DNA from: Nitrospira sp. SG-bin1
Lineage (GTDB): Bacteria; Nitrospirota; Nitrospiria; Nitrospirales; Nitrospiraceae
Direction of reading: 5' to 3'
Length of the DNA stretch: 41,527 nucleotides
Assembly (NCBI GenBank): GCA_002083365.1
Contig: LVWS01000030.1
Span: forward strand, 1 to 41,527
Below, piece after piece: positions 1 to 6,470 of the stretch. How positions within the stretch are numbered: position 1 is the first letter of the stretch; every line of letters begins with the position of its first letter. A program made the position numbers and the translations under genes. Below the pieces are notes generated by a model. It had not been told where the DNA came from. It saw only the letters and a program-made list of their open reading frames with translations, and ran no database searches.

Positions 1-383
1 GCTTCGAGTCATACCACTCCGAAATGTCATACCCTCGCCCCGAACTGTCAGCTGCCATGTCCCCTACCTCCTTGTGTTAAATGAAAGTGTCCAGCTACCG
101 AAAGCCACGTTCAAGAAAAGGTCCCACCACGATGGTGTATTTCCCCTGGTGGAAGGACCCGCAAAAAAAGGTGAGCAAGTATCCGACAAAGCTTCGAGAC
201 GAGTCAAGCAAAATATCATGCGACAGGCCACCTAACCCCTTGCGTACAGCGCACAAGGAGTGGTTCGGCTTGGGAGGTCGAAGGTATACTCCTGCGGGTC
301 TTGGAAGTCAATATCAGCAGGGATGCTTAGTGGTGTCAGGGCGACTGGAAGTAGATGGGTAACGAGGTAACCAGGGAGGGTTT
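1..383. other. Gene-poor left edge with IS-end-like short repeats
   Basis: No convincing gene is visible before the copD stop. The first 110 bases carry spaced copies of a short unit: GAAATGTCA at 21-29, GAACTGTCA at 42-50 and GAAAGTGTCC at 83-92, with a further ATGTCCCC near 57-64. Multiple TGTCA/TGTCC units of this kind are found at the ends of IS21- and IS481-type insertion sequences, so this may be an IS end or relic whose transposase lies outside the window. A 93-codon open frame at 81-362 has no ribosome-binding site and an unconvincing composition, and is not called a gene. Confidence applies to the IS interpretation. Confidence 0.3.
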
Positions 384-2399
384 TCAGTGAACGTGATCGC
401 CAGGGGGAGGTAAGATTTCACCCTCTTGGTTGAGCTGAGTGATTTGTTGTGTCAGGAGGGTCGTATCCGCCCATCCTTGTCCATCTCCATTAGGAATCCA
501 CCGTGCTCGCAAATACCCGAATCGGTCGATGAGAAATTCCATGTGCTTGGGTCGCGTTCCTTCCCCGAACAAGTCCGGGATAGAAAGGGTTCTTCGGAAC
601 AGGGTATAGCTGCTGGCGATTTCCCGTGCGCCCTGTGTAACGACCGGAAAGGGCAGATCGCGTACGATTGCTACCAGTTCATCGGAAGGCAGATCGGTCA
701 TGGGAACTGCCAAGATGGCCGTGTTCGTTCGGGTGATCCCGGTGGCAACCGCACGGAGTTGTTCGATCCGAGCGCGTGATTCCGGCCAGGAAAAGAGGAC
801 CAGCAGCACACTCTGCTTTCCACGGAAATCCTTCAACGTGCCGCTTGAGCCGTCGTGCGCCGCATACGAGAAGTTCGGAGTGGCCATGAACGGTTGTTCC
901 GGCAGAATACGGGGGGTAATGATCCTGGATTGATACCCTCTGGAATTGGCATGGAGAAAATTGAGCAAGTCCCACCGTTCTTCTTCCGAAAATTTCTCGC
1001 CGAAGGCCGGCATGATACCGTTGAATCGACCGTACGTCAGCCAATGAAAGAAGTCGCCCGCCGTATGCATGGCGGTATGGGGTTCGGTCAGCAGGTCTAC
1101 CGGTTGTTTCGGCAAGGTCTTGGCCAGCACGCCGTTCCCCTTTGCTTGGGGGCCATGACAGGGAACGCAATTGGCGGCAAATAAATCGACGCCGTTGGCA
1201 ATGGAGATGGCGTCGAACGGGACCGGAGTTTTCCGATAGGTCTCCGGATACGATTGCACGGAAATGGGATACAGTGTTGCCCCCAGTCCTAGAAGTCCCA
1301 GCACTGTCGGGACGGCGATTCTCCAGGAGATGGCCCAATGCTTTTTGCGGCCGAGCACGATTGCCGTTCCGGCCAGGATCAGTAAGACGAGGCCGGTCAA
1401 CACGATCGTCCGCACGAGCCAGTCGCCCCATGTCGCGTCGATGGAGAACCGGAACGGGTAAGGCCAATTGTCGATGACCTCATGCTTGGCAGGCACCGCG
1501 TTGGCCAACAATGTGGCGACGATGACCAGCAGGACGGCGAGGATGAACTCGATTCGCACTCCCGTCCGGAGCTTTTTCCCTCCGACTGCGGCCGTGTACG
1601 GACTCTGCTTCAGCGACGGTACCCAGACCGATTTCGCGCGTGAGGCGATAAAAAGAATGATAGCCAGCAGCGTGAGTTTGGTGATGAGGAACCAGCCGTA
1701 GGGTGTGGCGACGAGTCCGGCATAATTCGTATCGATCATACGATTGGCCACGACGAGGCCCGACAGGATCACGGCGATCATCGTGGGGAATGCAATTGCT
1801 GAAAAACGGCTCAGCACTTCTCCGGCACGGGATCGGTCGTCGGCTGATCCGGTCGCGGCGGTGGAGGCGACGAGGATCACGCCGGGGAGACCGCCAAACC
1901 AAACGCTGGCGACGATGAGGTGCAACGCATAGGTTACGGTGGCCAAGACCGCTTCCTCTTCGGCCGCTGAATGGCTCGCGAGAGCACCGAGAGTCAGGGG
2001 CAGCGCCGCCGCCGTGGCACAGAGAACATAGCGCCATCGTCCGGAGGCTGAAGTCCGAAGGTACAGGACGATCGCAAGGACAGCGAGGGCGCTTGCAGCG
2101 CGCAGGGTCCAAATCAACCCGATGCGGGTCTTTTGTATGAAATCCAACCAAGCTTGAGGACTCCAGGCGTTTTCAGGAACTCCGGTCGCTTGGGCCGTTG
2201 TCGCGGCGAGGAGACCGAACAATCCCAGCAACAAGGTTACGGCGAGCCATGGAAAGGTCTGTTTCAGACGAGCGGGCCACGTGTGCCCGGATGCGGAACC
2301 TTTCTCTTCGGCGATTGCTAAAAAAATGCAACCACCGATCAGCAGCATAGAGGAAGCCAGCTGCAGACAGCGAAACAGCGCGCTAGCGACCTCGATCAT
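384..2399 (-). CDS. copD: CopD-family membrane protein fused to cytochrome c and Cys-less redoxin domain
   Basis: A 671-residue three-part protein. Residues about 1-370 are multi-spanning membrane helices of the CopD copper-resistance type, with His143 and His160 in helix-flanking positions that could bind copper. A c-type haem domain follows, with CVPCH at 411-415 and a likely axial Met463 in GIMPAF. Residues about 505-650 resemble a redoxin/AhpC-TSA fold, but the active-site loop reads FSWPES at 536-541 with no CxxC, so thiol redox activity is not expected. The tail ends in HVH. The start overlaps the copC stop as ATGA, indicating translational coupling. CopD proteins usually move copper across the inner membrane with CopC. 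The added haem and dead-redoxin parts suggest copper redox control or assembly, which is inference. Family confidence is high; the role of the fusion is unknown. Confidence 0.85.
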   Translation of the reverse strand: MIEVASALFRCLQLASSMLLIGGCIFLAIAEEKGSASGHTWPARLKQTFPWLAVTLLLGLFGLLAATTAQATGVPENAWSPQAWLDFIQKTRIGLIWTLRAASALAVLAIVLYLRTSASGRWRYVLCATAAALPLTLGALASHSAAEEEAVLATVTYALHLIVASVWFGGLPGVILVASTAATGSADDRSRAGEVLSRFSAIAFPTMIAVILSGLVVANRMIDTNYAGLVATPYGWFLITKLTLLAIILFIASRAKSVWVPSLKQSPYTAAVGGKKLRTGVRIEFILAVLLVIVATLLANAVPAKHEVIDNWPYPFRFSIDATWGDWLVRTIVLTGLVLLILAGTAIVLGRKKHWAISWRIAVPTVLGLLGLGATLYPISVQSYPETYRKTPVPFDAISIANGVDLFAANCVPCHGPQAKGNGVLAKTLPKQPVDLLTEPHTAMHTAGDFFHWLTYGRFNGIMPAFGEKFSEEERWDLLNFLHANSRGYQSRIITPRILPEQPFMATPNFSYAAHDGSSGTLKDFRGKQSVLLVLFSWPESRARIEQLRAVATGITRTNTAILAVPMTDLPSDELVAIVRDLPFPVVTQGAREIASSYTLFRRTLSIPDLFGEGTRPKHMEFLIDRFGYLRARWIPNGDGQGWADTTLLTQQITQLNQEGEILPPPGDHVH

Positions 2400-2797
2400 T
2401 TCTTGTGTGTTTCACCCTTCACGGTGAAGTCGAACGTCGACTCGACGACATGTCCGTCCACCGAGAGGACGCGAAACTTGACGGAGTATTTGCCTGGGGC
2501 CAGTTCGGGCAGCGGTAGGACGATCGATTTGTGGTCATCAGGAACCAGGGAGGGTTTCACATCGGTGATCGGCTGTTTCTTGTCATCGAGGACCGTGAGG
2601 GAAGCGTAGTCCCCCTCGATTTTCTCGTTGAACCACAGGCGCACCTGACTTGGCGCCTTGGTGAGGACGGCCCGTCGTGGTGGTTCCGCCTTAACCAACA
2701 TGGAGTGCGCGAAGGCCGATGTGACAGGGACCCCCAGGACAAATGCCACGACCAAGATGAAACGGATCAACGTGTGCTTGCCTGGCGAGCCGATCAT
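2396..2797 (-). CDS. copC: CopC-like periplasmic copper-binding protein
   Basis: 133 residues with a signal peptide ending AFA at 28-30, so the mature protein should begin with His31 (HSML). The rest matches the CopC beta-sandwich: AEPP, VRLWFNEKI, APGKYSVKFRVLSVDGH. An N-terminal His plus Asp114 and His116 (DGH) are the known Cu(II) ligands of CopC proteins, and all three appear present. The Met-rich Cu(I) loop of plasmid CopC is not evident, so this looks like a Cu(II)-only type. The start has GGAGG five bases upstream. The gene ends in a 4-base overlap with copD and lies 86 bases after the second amoD-like gene, consistent with one copper-handling operon. Confidence 0.9.
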   Translation of the reverse strand: MIGSPGKHTLIRFILVVAFVLGVPVTSAFAHSMLVKAEPPRRAVLTKAPSQVRLWFNEKIEGDYASLTVLDDKKQPITDVKPSLVPDDHKSIVLPLPELAPGKYSVKFRVLSVDGHVVESTFDFTVKGETHKK

Positions 2798-2883
2798 TGG
2801 TCCTCCATGAGAGCGCGGATAGCGTGACGCATCTGGCCGTCTAGCTCGGTATTTCTGCGAGCATCCCCCTGCTCCGCCGTTCT

Positions 2884-3474
2884 CTATTGTGACGACACAG
2901 GAACTCCCGAAGGTTTGCGACGATCCCGAAAGGAGAAAAACACGGCGACGGCGATGCCGACCAGAACGGGCACGATGACCATGATGTAGTGCGTCAGGTG
3001 TGACAGGGTTCCCGTTTCTCCGACTGAAAAAGGAAAGCGTGAGACATGTTCGCGTTTTTCGCCGATTGAGACCATGCCGACGAACTTACCGGGCTTGTCA
3101 AAGTTGTATTTTACGTCGATGGATCCGGCCGGGTAGACTTTGGCCGGAAAATGGGTGACGGTCACTGCTTCGAGATTATCTTCCGAGCCGGTATCCCGAA
3201 TGATACGCACTTCTACAGGGATTGAGCGAAGTTCTTGCTCCACGAAATCCAGCACCAAAACGGAATTCCCCGTTCCCGGTAGTTCTTGGCAAAATTTCCG
3301 ATCGTAGTACGTGTCAGGTTGGTAACTGGCGAAATACATCTTGTAGGGTCCAATGTGGAGCACGCACGTATCGGCTGCCAATTCATGTCCATGTTGGGCC
3401 CACGCCGTAAACGGAGCGAAGACCCACAGGAACAAATAACATCCCAACGCACGAATCAAAAAGTGACCAGACAT
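2884..3474 (-). CDS. amoD: AmoD/PmoD-like membrane-anchored periplasmic protein (second copy)
   Basis: 196 residues: signal peptide to about Ala26, a periplasmic beta-rich domain, one C-terminal helix (about 162-181) and a basic tail (RDRRKP). The domain carries the pattern shared by the three tandem paralogues: DTC at 35-37, GPYKMYF, YQP, FC at 61-62, LP..G, VLDFVEQELR, EVRII, and RFPFSVG before the anchor. I recognise this as the AmoD/PmoD family, whose Cys/Met residues form a CuA-like site in the studied methanotroph protein. Cys37, Met46 and Cys62 are the candidate ligands. The position equivalent to His49 of the neighbouring copy is Tyr47 here. Mature protein would begin QHGHE. It is about 60% identical by eye to the upstream copy, so it is probably a local duplication. 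GAGG lies eight bases before the ATG. Confidence 0.75.
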   Translation of the reverse strand: MSGHFLIRALGCYLFLWVFAPFTAWAQHGHELAADTCVLHIGPYKMYFASYQPDTYYDRKFCQELPGTGNSVLVLDFVEQELRSIPVEVRIIRDTGSEDNLEAVTVTHFPAKVYPAGSIDVKYNFDKPGKFVGMVSIGEKREHVSRFPFSVGETGTLSHLTHYIMVIVPVLVGIAVAVFFSFRDRRKPSGVPVSSQ

Positions 3475-3533
3475 TTTTAAACCTCTTTTCCCCGGACTCT
3501 GATCATCCGTAGCCGTCCTGTCTTCGTCGTCCT

Positions 3534-4130
3534 CTAGGAAGCCGCGACTTGCGACGGCTTGCGGCGGTCGCGCATGAAAAAGACAATCCCGACGACGATG
3601 ACGACCGCAGCGACTGGAACCATATAGATATTTAGAAATTTGGAAAAGACCTTCGGTTCGCCTACTGAGAATGGAAACTTGGAGATATGTTCTTTTTTGT
3701 CGCCCACGGTGACTATGCCAACAAACTTGCCGGGCTTGTCGAAGGTGTAAGCAAAGTCGATGGAGCCATTCGGATAGACCTTCGCCGGAAGGTGGAAGAC
3801 GGTAATGGCTTCAAGATTGTCCTCCGGACCCGTTGAACCGGTGTCTTTGATGATGCGGACTTCGGCAGGGAGCGTACGAAGTTCCTGCTCGATGTAATCC
3901 AGCACCACGATGGTTTGCCCGGTCGCCGGGATGTCCTCACAGAACTGCTTTTGTTGCGTATTTTCAGGTTGGTAGCCGCTGAAATGCATCATGTACGGGC
4001 CGACCGTGAGCTTGCACATGTCTTCAGCCATGGAGAGCCCGCCATGAGCGTGCACCTGTGAGGACACCAAGGCGCCCATGGCTAATACGACACATCCAAC
4101 CGTCAGTTTCAGGTATGCGAATGACTTCAT
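3534..4130 (-). CDS. amoD: AmoD/PmoD-like membrane-anchored periplasmic protein (first copy)
   Basis: 198 residues. The signal peptide ends VHA at 26-28, giving a mature N-terminal His29 (HGG). The domain has DMC at 37-39, GPYMMHF (Met47/48, His49), YQP, FC at 63-64, then VLDYIEQELR, EVRIIKDTGS and KFPFSVG. One helix at about 164-186 and RDRRKP end the protein. This is the layout of AmoD (formerly orf5) encoded near ammonia monooxygenase in ammonia oxidisers and of PmoD in methanotrophs. The proposed role is copper delivery or storage for the copper monooxygenase, and is not settled. AGAGGG precedes the start. It lies 59 bases before the second copy and 62 after the AmoE-like gene. Family call by motif memory only. 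Confidence 0.78.
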   Translation of the reverse strand: MKSFAYLKLTVGCVVLAMGALVSSQVHAHGGLSMAEDMCKLTVGPYMMHFSGYQPENTQQKQFCEDIPATGQTIVVLDYIEQELRTLPAEVRIIKDTGSTGPEDNLEAITVFHLPAKVYPNGSIDFAYTFDKPGKFVGIVTVGDKKEHISKFPFSVGEPKVFSKFLNIYMVPVAAVVIVVGIVFFMRDRRKPSQVAAS

Positions 4131-4192
4131 GAAAGATCCCTCTCTGGAATGGTGAAATGAATGCTCAGATAGTCACACGCGGCGTCGGCTGT

Positions 4193-4780
4193 TCACGAAC
4201 GACGGCGAGACGCAAACCAACCCCGCACACGGCTCGATTTTGAAAGCTCGTACCCTACGATCCCGAGTACCAGCAGTAACGCCAATGGTCCGAGTGCCGC
4301 GCGCCCAAGTTTTGAATAGTCGACCTGCTGCACTCGTAGCAAATAGGTGGAAGGGCTCAGCCCTTCTGCCGTGATGATCAACTTATAGAGGCCCTTGTCC
4401 AACCTGGCTTCTCCTCTCACCACGCCATCAGGATGAGAGACCGGCTTCCAGTACGCCACCGTCTTGGCCTCGTCTTGCTCGTTCTCATTGACCCCTCTGA
4501 TGATCTTCACGCCTACCGGGAGGTTACGCAAGCTCGGATCGACCAGGTCCACGACGAGAAAGGTATCACCTACATCCGGGATATCCGTGCAGTACTGAGC
4601 TTTGGGCTCGATTTGCGGCTGGTAAGCGCTGAAATGCACCATGTTCCCGCCGATTCTTCGCACGCAGATGTCTTCTTCAATCGACACGTTCCCATGCGCG
4701 GCAGCAAGGTCGGGAATGAACACTGCCATGAGGGCAAATAGAAAAAGGAGTGAGCAGAAACGGGTGGCCAGCTTGTTCAT
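4193..4780 (-). CDS. amoE: AmoE-like paralogue of the AmoD family
   Basis: I place the start at 4780, giving 195 residues like its two neighbours. The frame stays open upstream to about 5143 but that part has no coding character and runs through the divergent promoter. The signal peptide ends LAAA at 25-28, so the mature N-terminus is His29 (HGN). Domain: DIC at 38-39, GGNMVHF (Met47, His49), AYQP, YC at 63-64, DIP..G, VVDLVDPSLR, VKIIRG. The second half departs from the AmoD copies, lacking RFPFSVG. One C-terminal helix at about 160-178 and an Arg-rich tail follow. The order amoE, amoD, amoD, copC, copD is the one I recall from comammox Nitrospira. The Shine-Dalgarno is weak (GATGAAG). Confidence 0.7.
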   Translation of the reverse strand: MNKLATRFCSLLFLFALMAVFIPDLAAAHGNVSIEEDICVRRIGGNMVHFSAYQPQIEPKAQYCTDIPDVGDTFLVVDLVDPSLRNLPVGVKIIRGVNENEQDEAKTVAYWKPVSHPDGVVRGEARLDKGLYKLIITAEGLSPSTYLLRVQQVDYSKLGRAALGPLALLLVLGIVGYELSKSSRVRGWFASRRRS

Positions 4781-4961
4781 GACTTCATCTGCAGTATCAA
4801 TGTCCTGGATGGTTGAGATCGTGGAAATGTACCACCCCGCGGACTGTTCTTTCAAGTAGTCGAGCTGCGCATAGCAAGCCGGTTCGGACGCCGACTGCCG
4901 TGGCGGCGACGCGTTCGTCTGGTACTGAGAATTCATTTCATCGAAATTGAGAAGTAAACTC

Positions 4962-4977
4962 GAAATGTATACATTTC
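4962..4977. promoter_or_regulatory. Perfect 16-bp palindrome in the divergent amoE/bfr promoter region
   Basis: GAAATGTATACATTTC is its own reverse complement. It lies 93 bases before the first bacterioferritin ATG and 181 bases before the amoE-like start. A related imperfect site, ATTTC-ATC-GAAAT, lies at 4935-4947. This is the size and placement of a dimeric repressor operator that could control both directions. No regulator gene is adjacent. It does not match the Fur-like sites elsewhere in the window. Confidence 0.55.
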
Positions 4978-5054
4978 TTGGGTTGACGCCAAGGAGGAGA
5001 CGTGATGATAATAACGAACACGAGCTGGTCCGATGTAAAAGGAGGGGGGATATC

Positions 5055-5531
5055 ATGAAAGCCAAAGAAGGCGTCGTCAATATTCTCAATAAAATCCTGA
5101 CGGCGGACTTGACCGCCATCAACCAGTATTTTGTCCACGCCAAGATGTGTGAAAATTGGGGGTACGAACGGCTTCATCATAAGGTAAGAGAACGGAGCAT
5201 CGATGAGATGAAAGATGCCGATGAACTCATCGGCCATATTCTCTATCTGGAAGGCGTCCCGAATGTGCAACGAATGAACACCGTCCAGGTGGGCGAGACG
5301 GTGCCCGAGCAATTTAAATTGGACTTGAAGGCGGAGCAGGAGATGCTGGCCTTGTTGAACGAGGGAGTCGTGCACTGCACGAAGGTCACAGATTTTACGA
5401 CTCGGCATATGCTTGAAGATATGGCCAAGGATGTCGACGGGCATATTGACTGGATCGAAACTCAATTGGAAACCATCAAACAAGTCGGCCTAGAAAATTA
5501 CCTGGCCGAACAAATCAAGAAAGAATCCTGA
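5055..5531 (+). CDS. bfr: Bacterioferritin, haem-ligand subunit type
   Basis: 158 residues, the usual Bfr length, starting at 5055 behind a strong GGAGG; upstream in-frame codons have no coding character. By alignment to E. coli Bfr from memory the haem ligand Met52 is kept (EMKDAD), as is Glu51. The ferroxidase site is altered: position 18 is Asp instead of Glu, 54 is Asp instead of His, and 127 is Val instead of Glu; Glu94 and His130 remain. Motifs INQYF, HARM-like HAKM, NWGYERL and HIDWIETQLE are clear. The protein should form 24-mer shells storing iron in the cytoplasm. Paired with the next gene, eight bases downstream, it looks like the haem-bearing partner of a two-subunit Bfr. Confidence 0.92.
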   Translation: MKAKEGVVNILNKILTADLTAINQYFVHAKMCENWGYERLHHKVRERSIDEMKDADELIGHILYLEGVPNVQRMNTVQVGETVPEQFKLDLKAEQEMLALLNEGVVHCTKVTDFTTRHMLEDMAKDVDGHIDWIETQLETIKQVGLENYLAEQIKKES

Positions 5532-5539
5532 GGAAGATC

Positions 5540-6010
5540 GTGAAAGCCAAAGAAGGCGTCCTGGAGGTTCTGAATCAGGTGCTGAGATCCGAATTGACGG
5601 CCGTTCACCAGTACTTGTTGCACGCGGCTCTGTGTAAGAATTGGGGATACGAGCGGCTGCATGAACACTACAGTCATTTGGCGAATGAGGAAGTGGAGCA
5701 CTCCGCCGGGTTGATAGACCATATCTTGTATCTCAACGGTACGCCGGAGGTGGGACGGCTTGATACGATAGCACAGGGACAGGACGTAGGAACGCTGTTC
5801 CAAGCCGATCTGGATTTTGAGCGGGAGGATGCGGAGCTGCTCAGGAAGGGGATCGTGCACTGTGCCAAGGTCGGAGATTTTACGACAAGACATCTTCTGG
5901 AACATATGATCATTGATACCGAGGAGCACATCGATTGGTTTGAAACGCAGCTGCGTGCGATTGATCAGCTCGGTCCCAATCGGTTTCTTTCGGAGCAGAT
6001 CAAGAAGTAG
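5540..6010 (+). CDS. bfr: Bacterioferritin, ferroxidase subunit type lacking the haem Met
   Basis: 156 residues from a GTG start with GAGGAAG just upstream. It keeps ferroxidase-site residues Glu18, Glu51, His54, Glu94 and His130, but position 127 is Thr (TEEH, with Glu at 128 and 129). The haem-ligand position 52 is Val, so it cannot bind the inter-subunit haem in the normal way. About half identical to the preceding Bfr by eye. The complementary losses in the two proteins parallel the two-subunit bacterioferritins known from Neisseria, in which one subunit supplies haem binding and the other the di-iron centre. Likely co-transcribed with the first gene, as only eight bases separate them. 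Confidence 0.9.
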   Translation: MKAKEGVLEVLNQVLRSELTAVHQYLLHAALCKNWGYERLHEHYSHLANEEVEHSAGLIDHILYLNGTPEVGRLDTIAQGQDVGTLFQADLDFEREDAELLRKGIVHCAKVGDFTTRHLLEHMIIDTEEHIDWFETQLRAIDQLGPNRFLSEQIKK

Positions 6011-6191
6011 ATAAGATAATAGATGTTAGTCTGGCTGTTCGGTATATACGATCGAGTGACTTTTAGAACAGATCCAATCGGTGGAAGCAGGTTTCGGACC
6101 GCCACTGCTCCATGCGTATCTCCATGTCCTAGCGGAGGCAGATTTTCCCGAGTAGACGAACCTCCCGGCTTGGACATGTGCTCACAGCATA

Positions 6192-6416
6192 TCATCCCGC
6201 ACCCATATGGTTTTCAACGCTAGGCGTAAGGAAAGTTTTCAACCACGCTTTCAGCCGTCGCGTCCTGAGGGACCGTATCTGCCCTCTGGTCTGTCCCTGT
6301 TGGCGTTGGAAGCACCGGCACTTAATGCACCAGAGCTGCGGATTGCGATGGTAGATCGGTTCGTGACAACGCCGACAGGTCATGATGGATGAACATGAAT
6401 GGGAAGACGGGTTCAT
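6192..6416 (-). CDS. Small putative zinc-ribbon protein
   Basis: About 74 residues if it starts at the ATG preceded by AGGTGA; the frame also contains an upstream ATG at 6467 and a later one at 6383. It has a four-Cys ribbon, CRRC followed after about 12 residues by CIKC, then an Arg/Gln-rich basic segment (RQQGQTRGQIRSLRTRR). Such a layout suits a small nucleic-acid-binding or regulatory protein. I do not recognise a named family. It lies between the bacterioferritins and the di-haem lipoprotein and is separated from the upstream gene's end by 54 bases. Real gene status is uncertain because the start and codon signal are weak. Confidence 0.4.
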   Translation of the reverse strand: MNPSSHSCSSIMTCRRCHEPIYHRNPQLWCIKCRCFQRQQGQTRGQIRSLRTRRLKAWLKTFLTPSVENHMGAG

Positions 6417-6470
6417 AGAGTTCACCTGTTTAAAGTGTGTGTACGGACCGTGGTCCATAGCCGTCATTGC

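Noticed and set aside
81..362. 93-codon plus-strand frame at the left edge
   Set aside because: No ribosome-binding site, no recognisable domain, and it starts within the repeat region.
679..1467. Long minus-strand frame of 262 codons inside copD
   Set aside because: It is a shadow of copD in another frame, Arg/Pro-rich with no family signature.
4781..5143. N-terminal extension of the AmoE-like frame
   Set aside because: A clear signal peptide starts at 4780 and the resulting length equals the paralogues; the extension runs through the divergent promoter.
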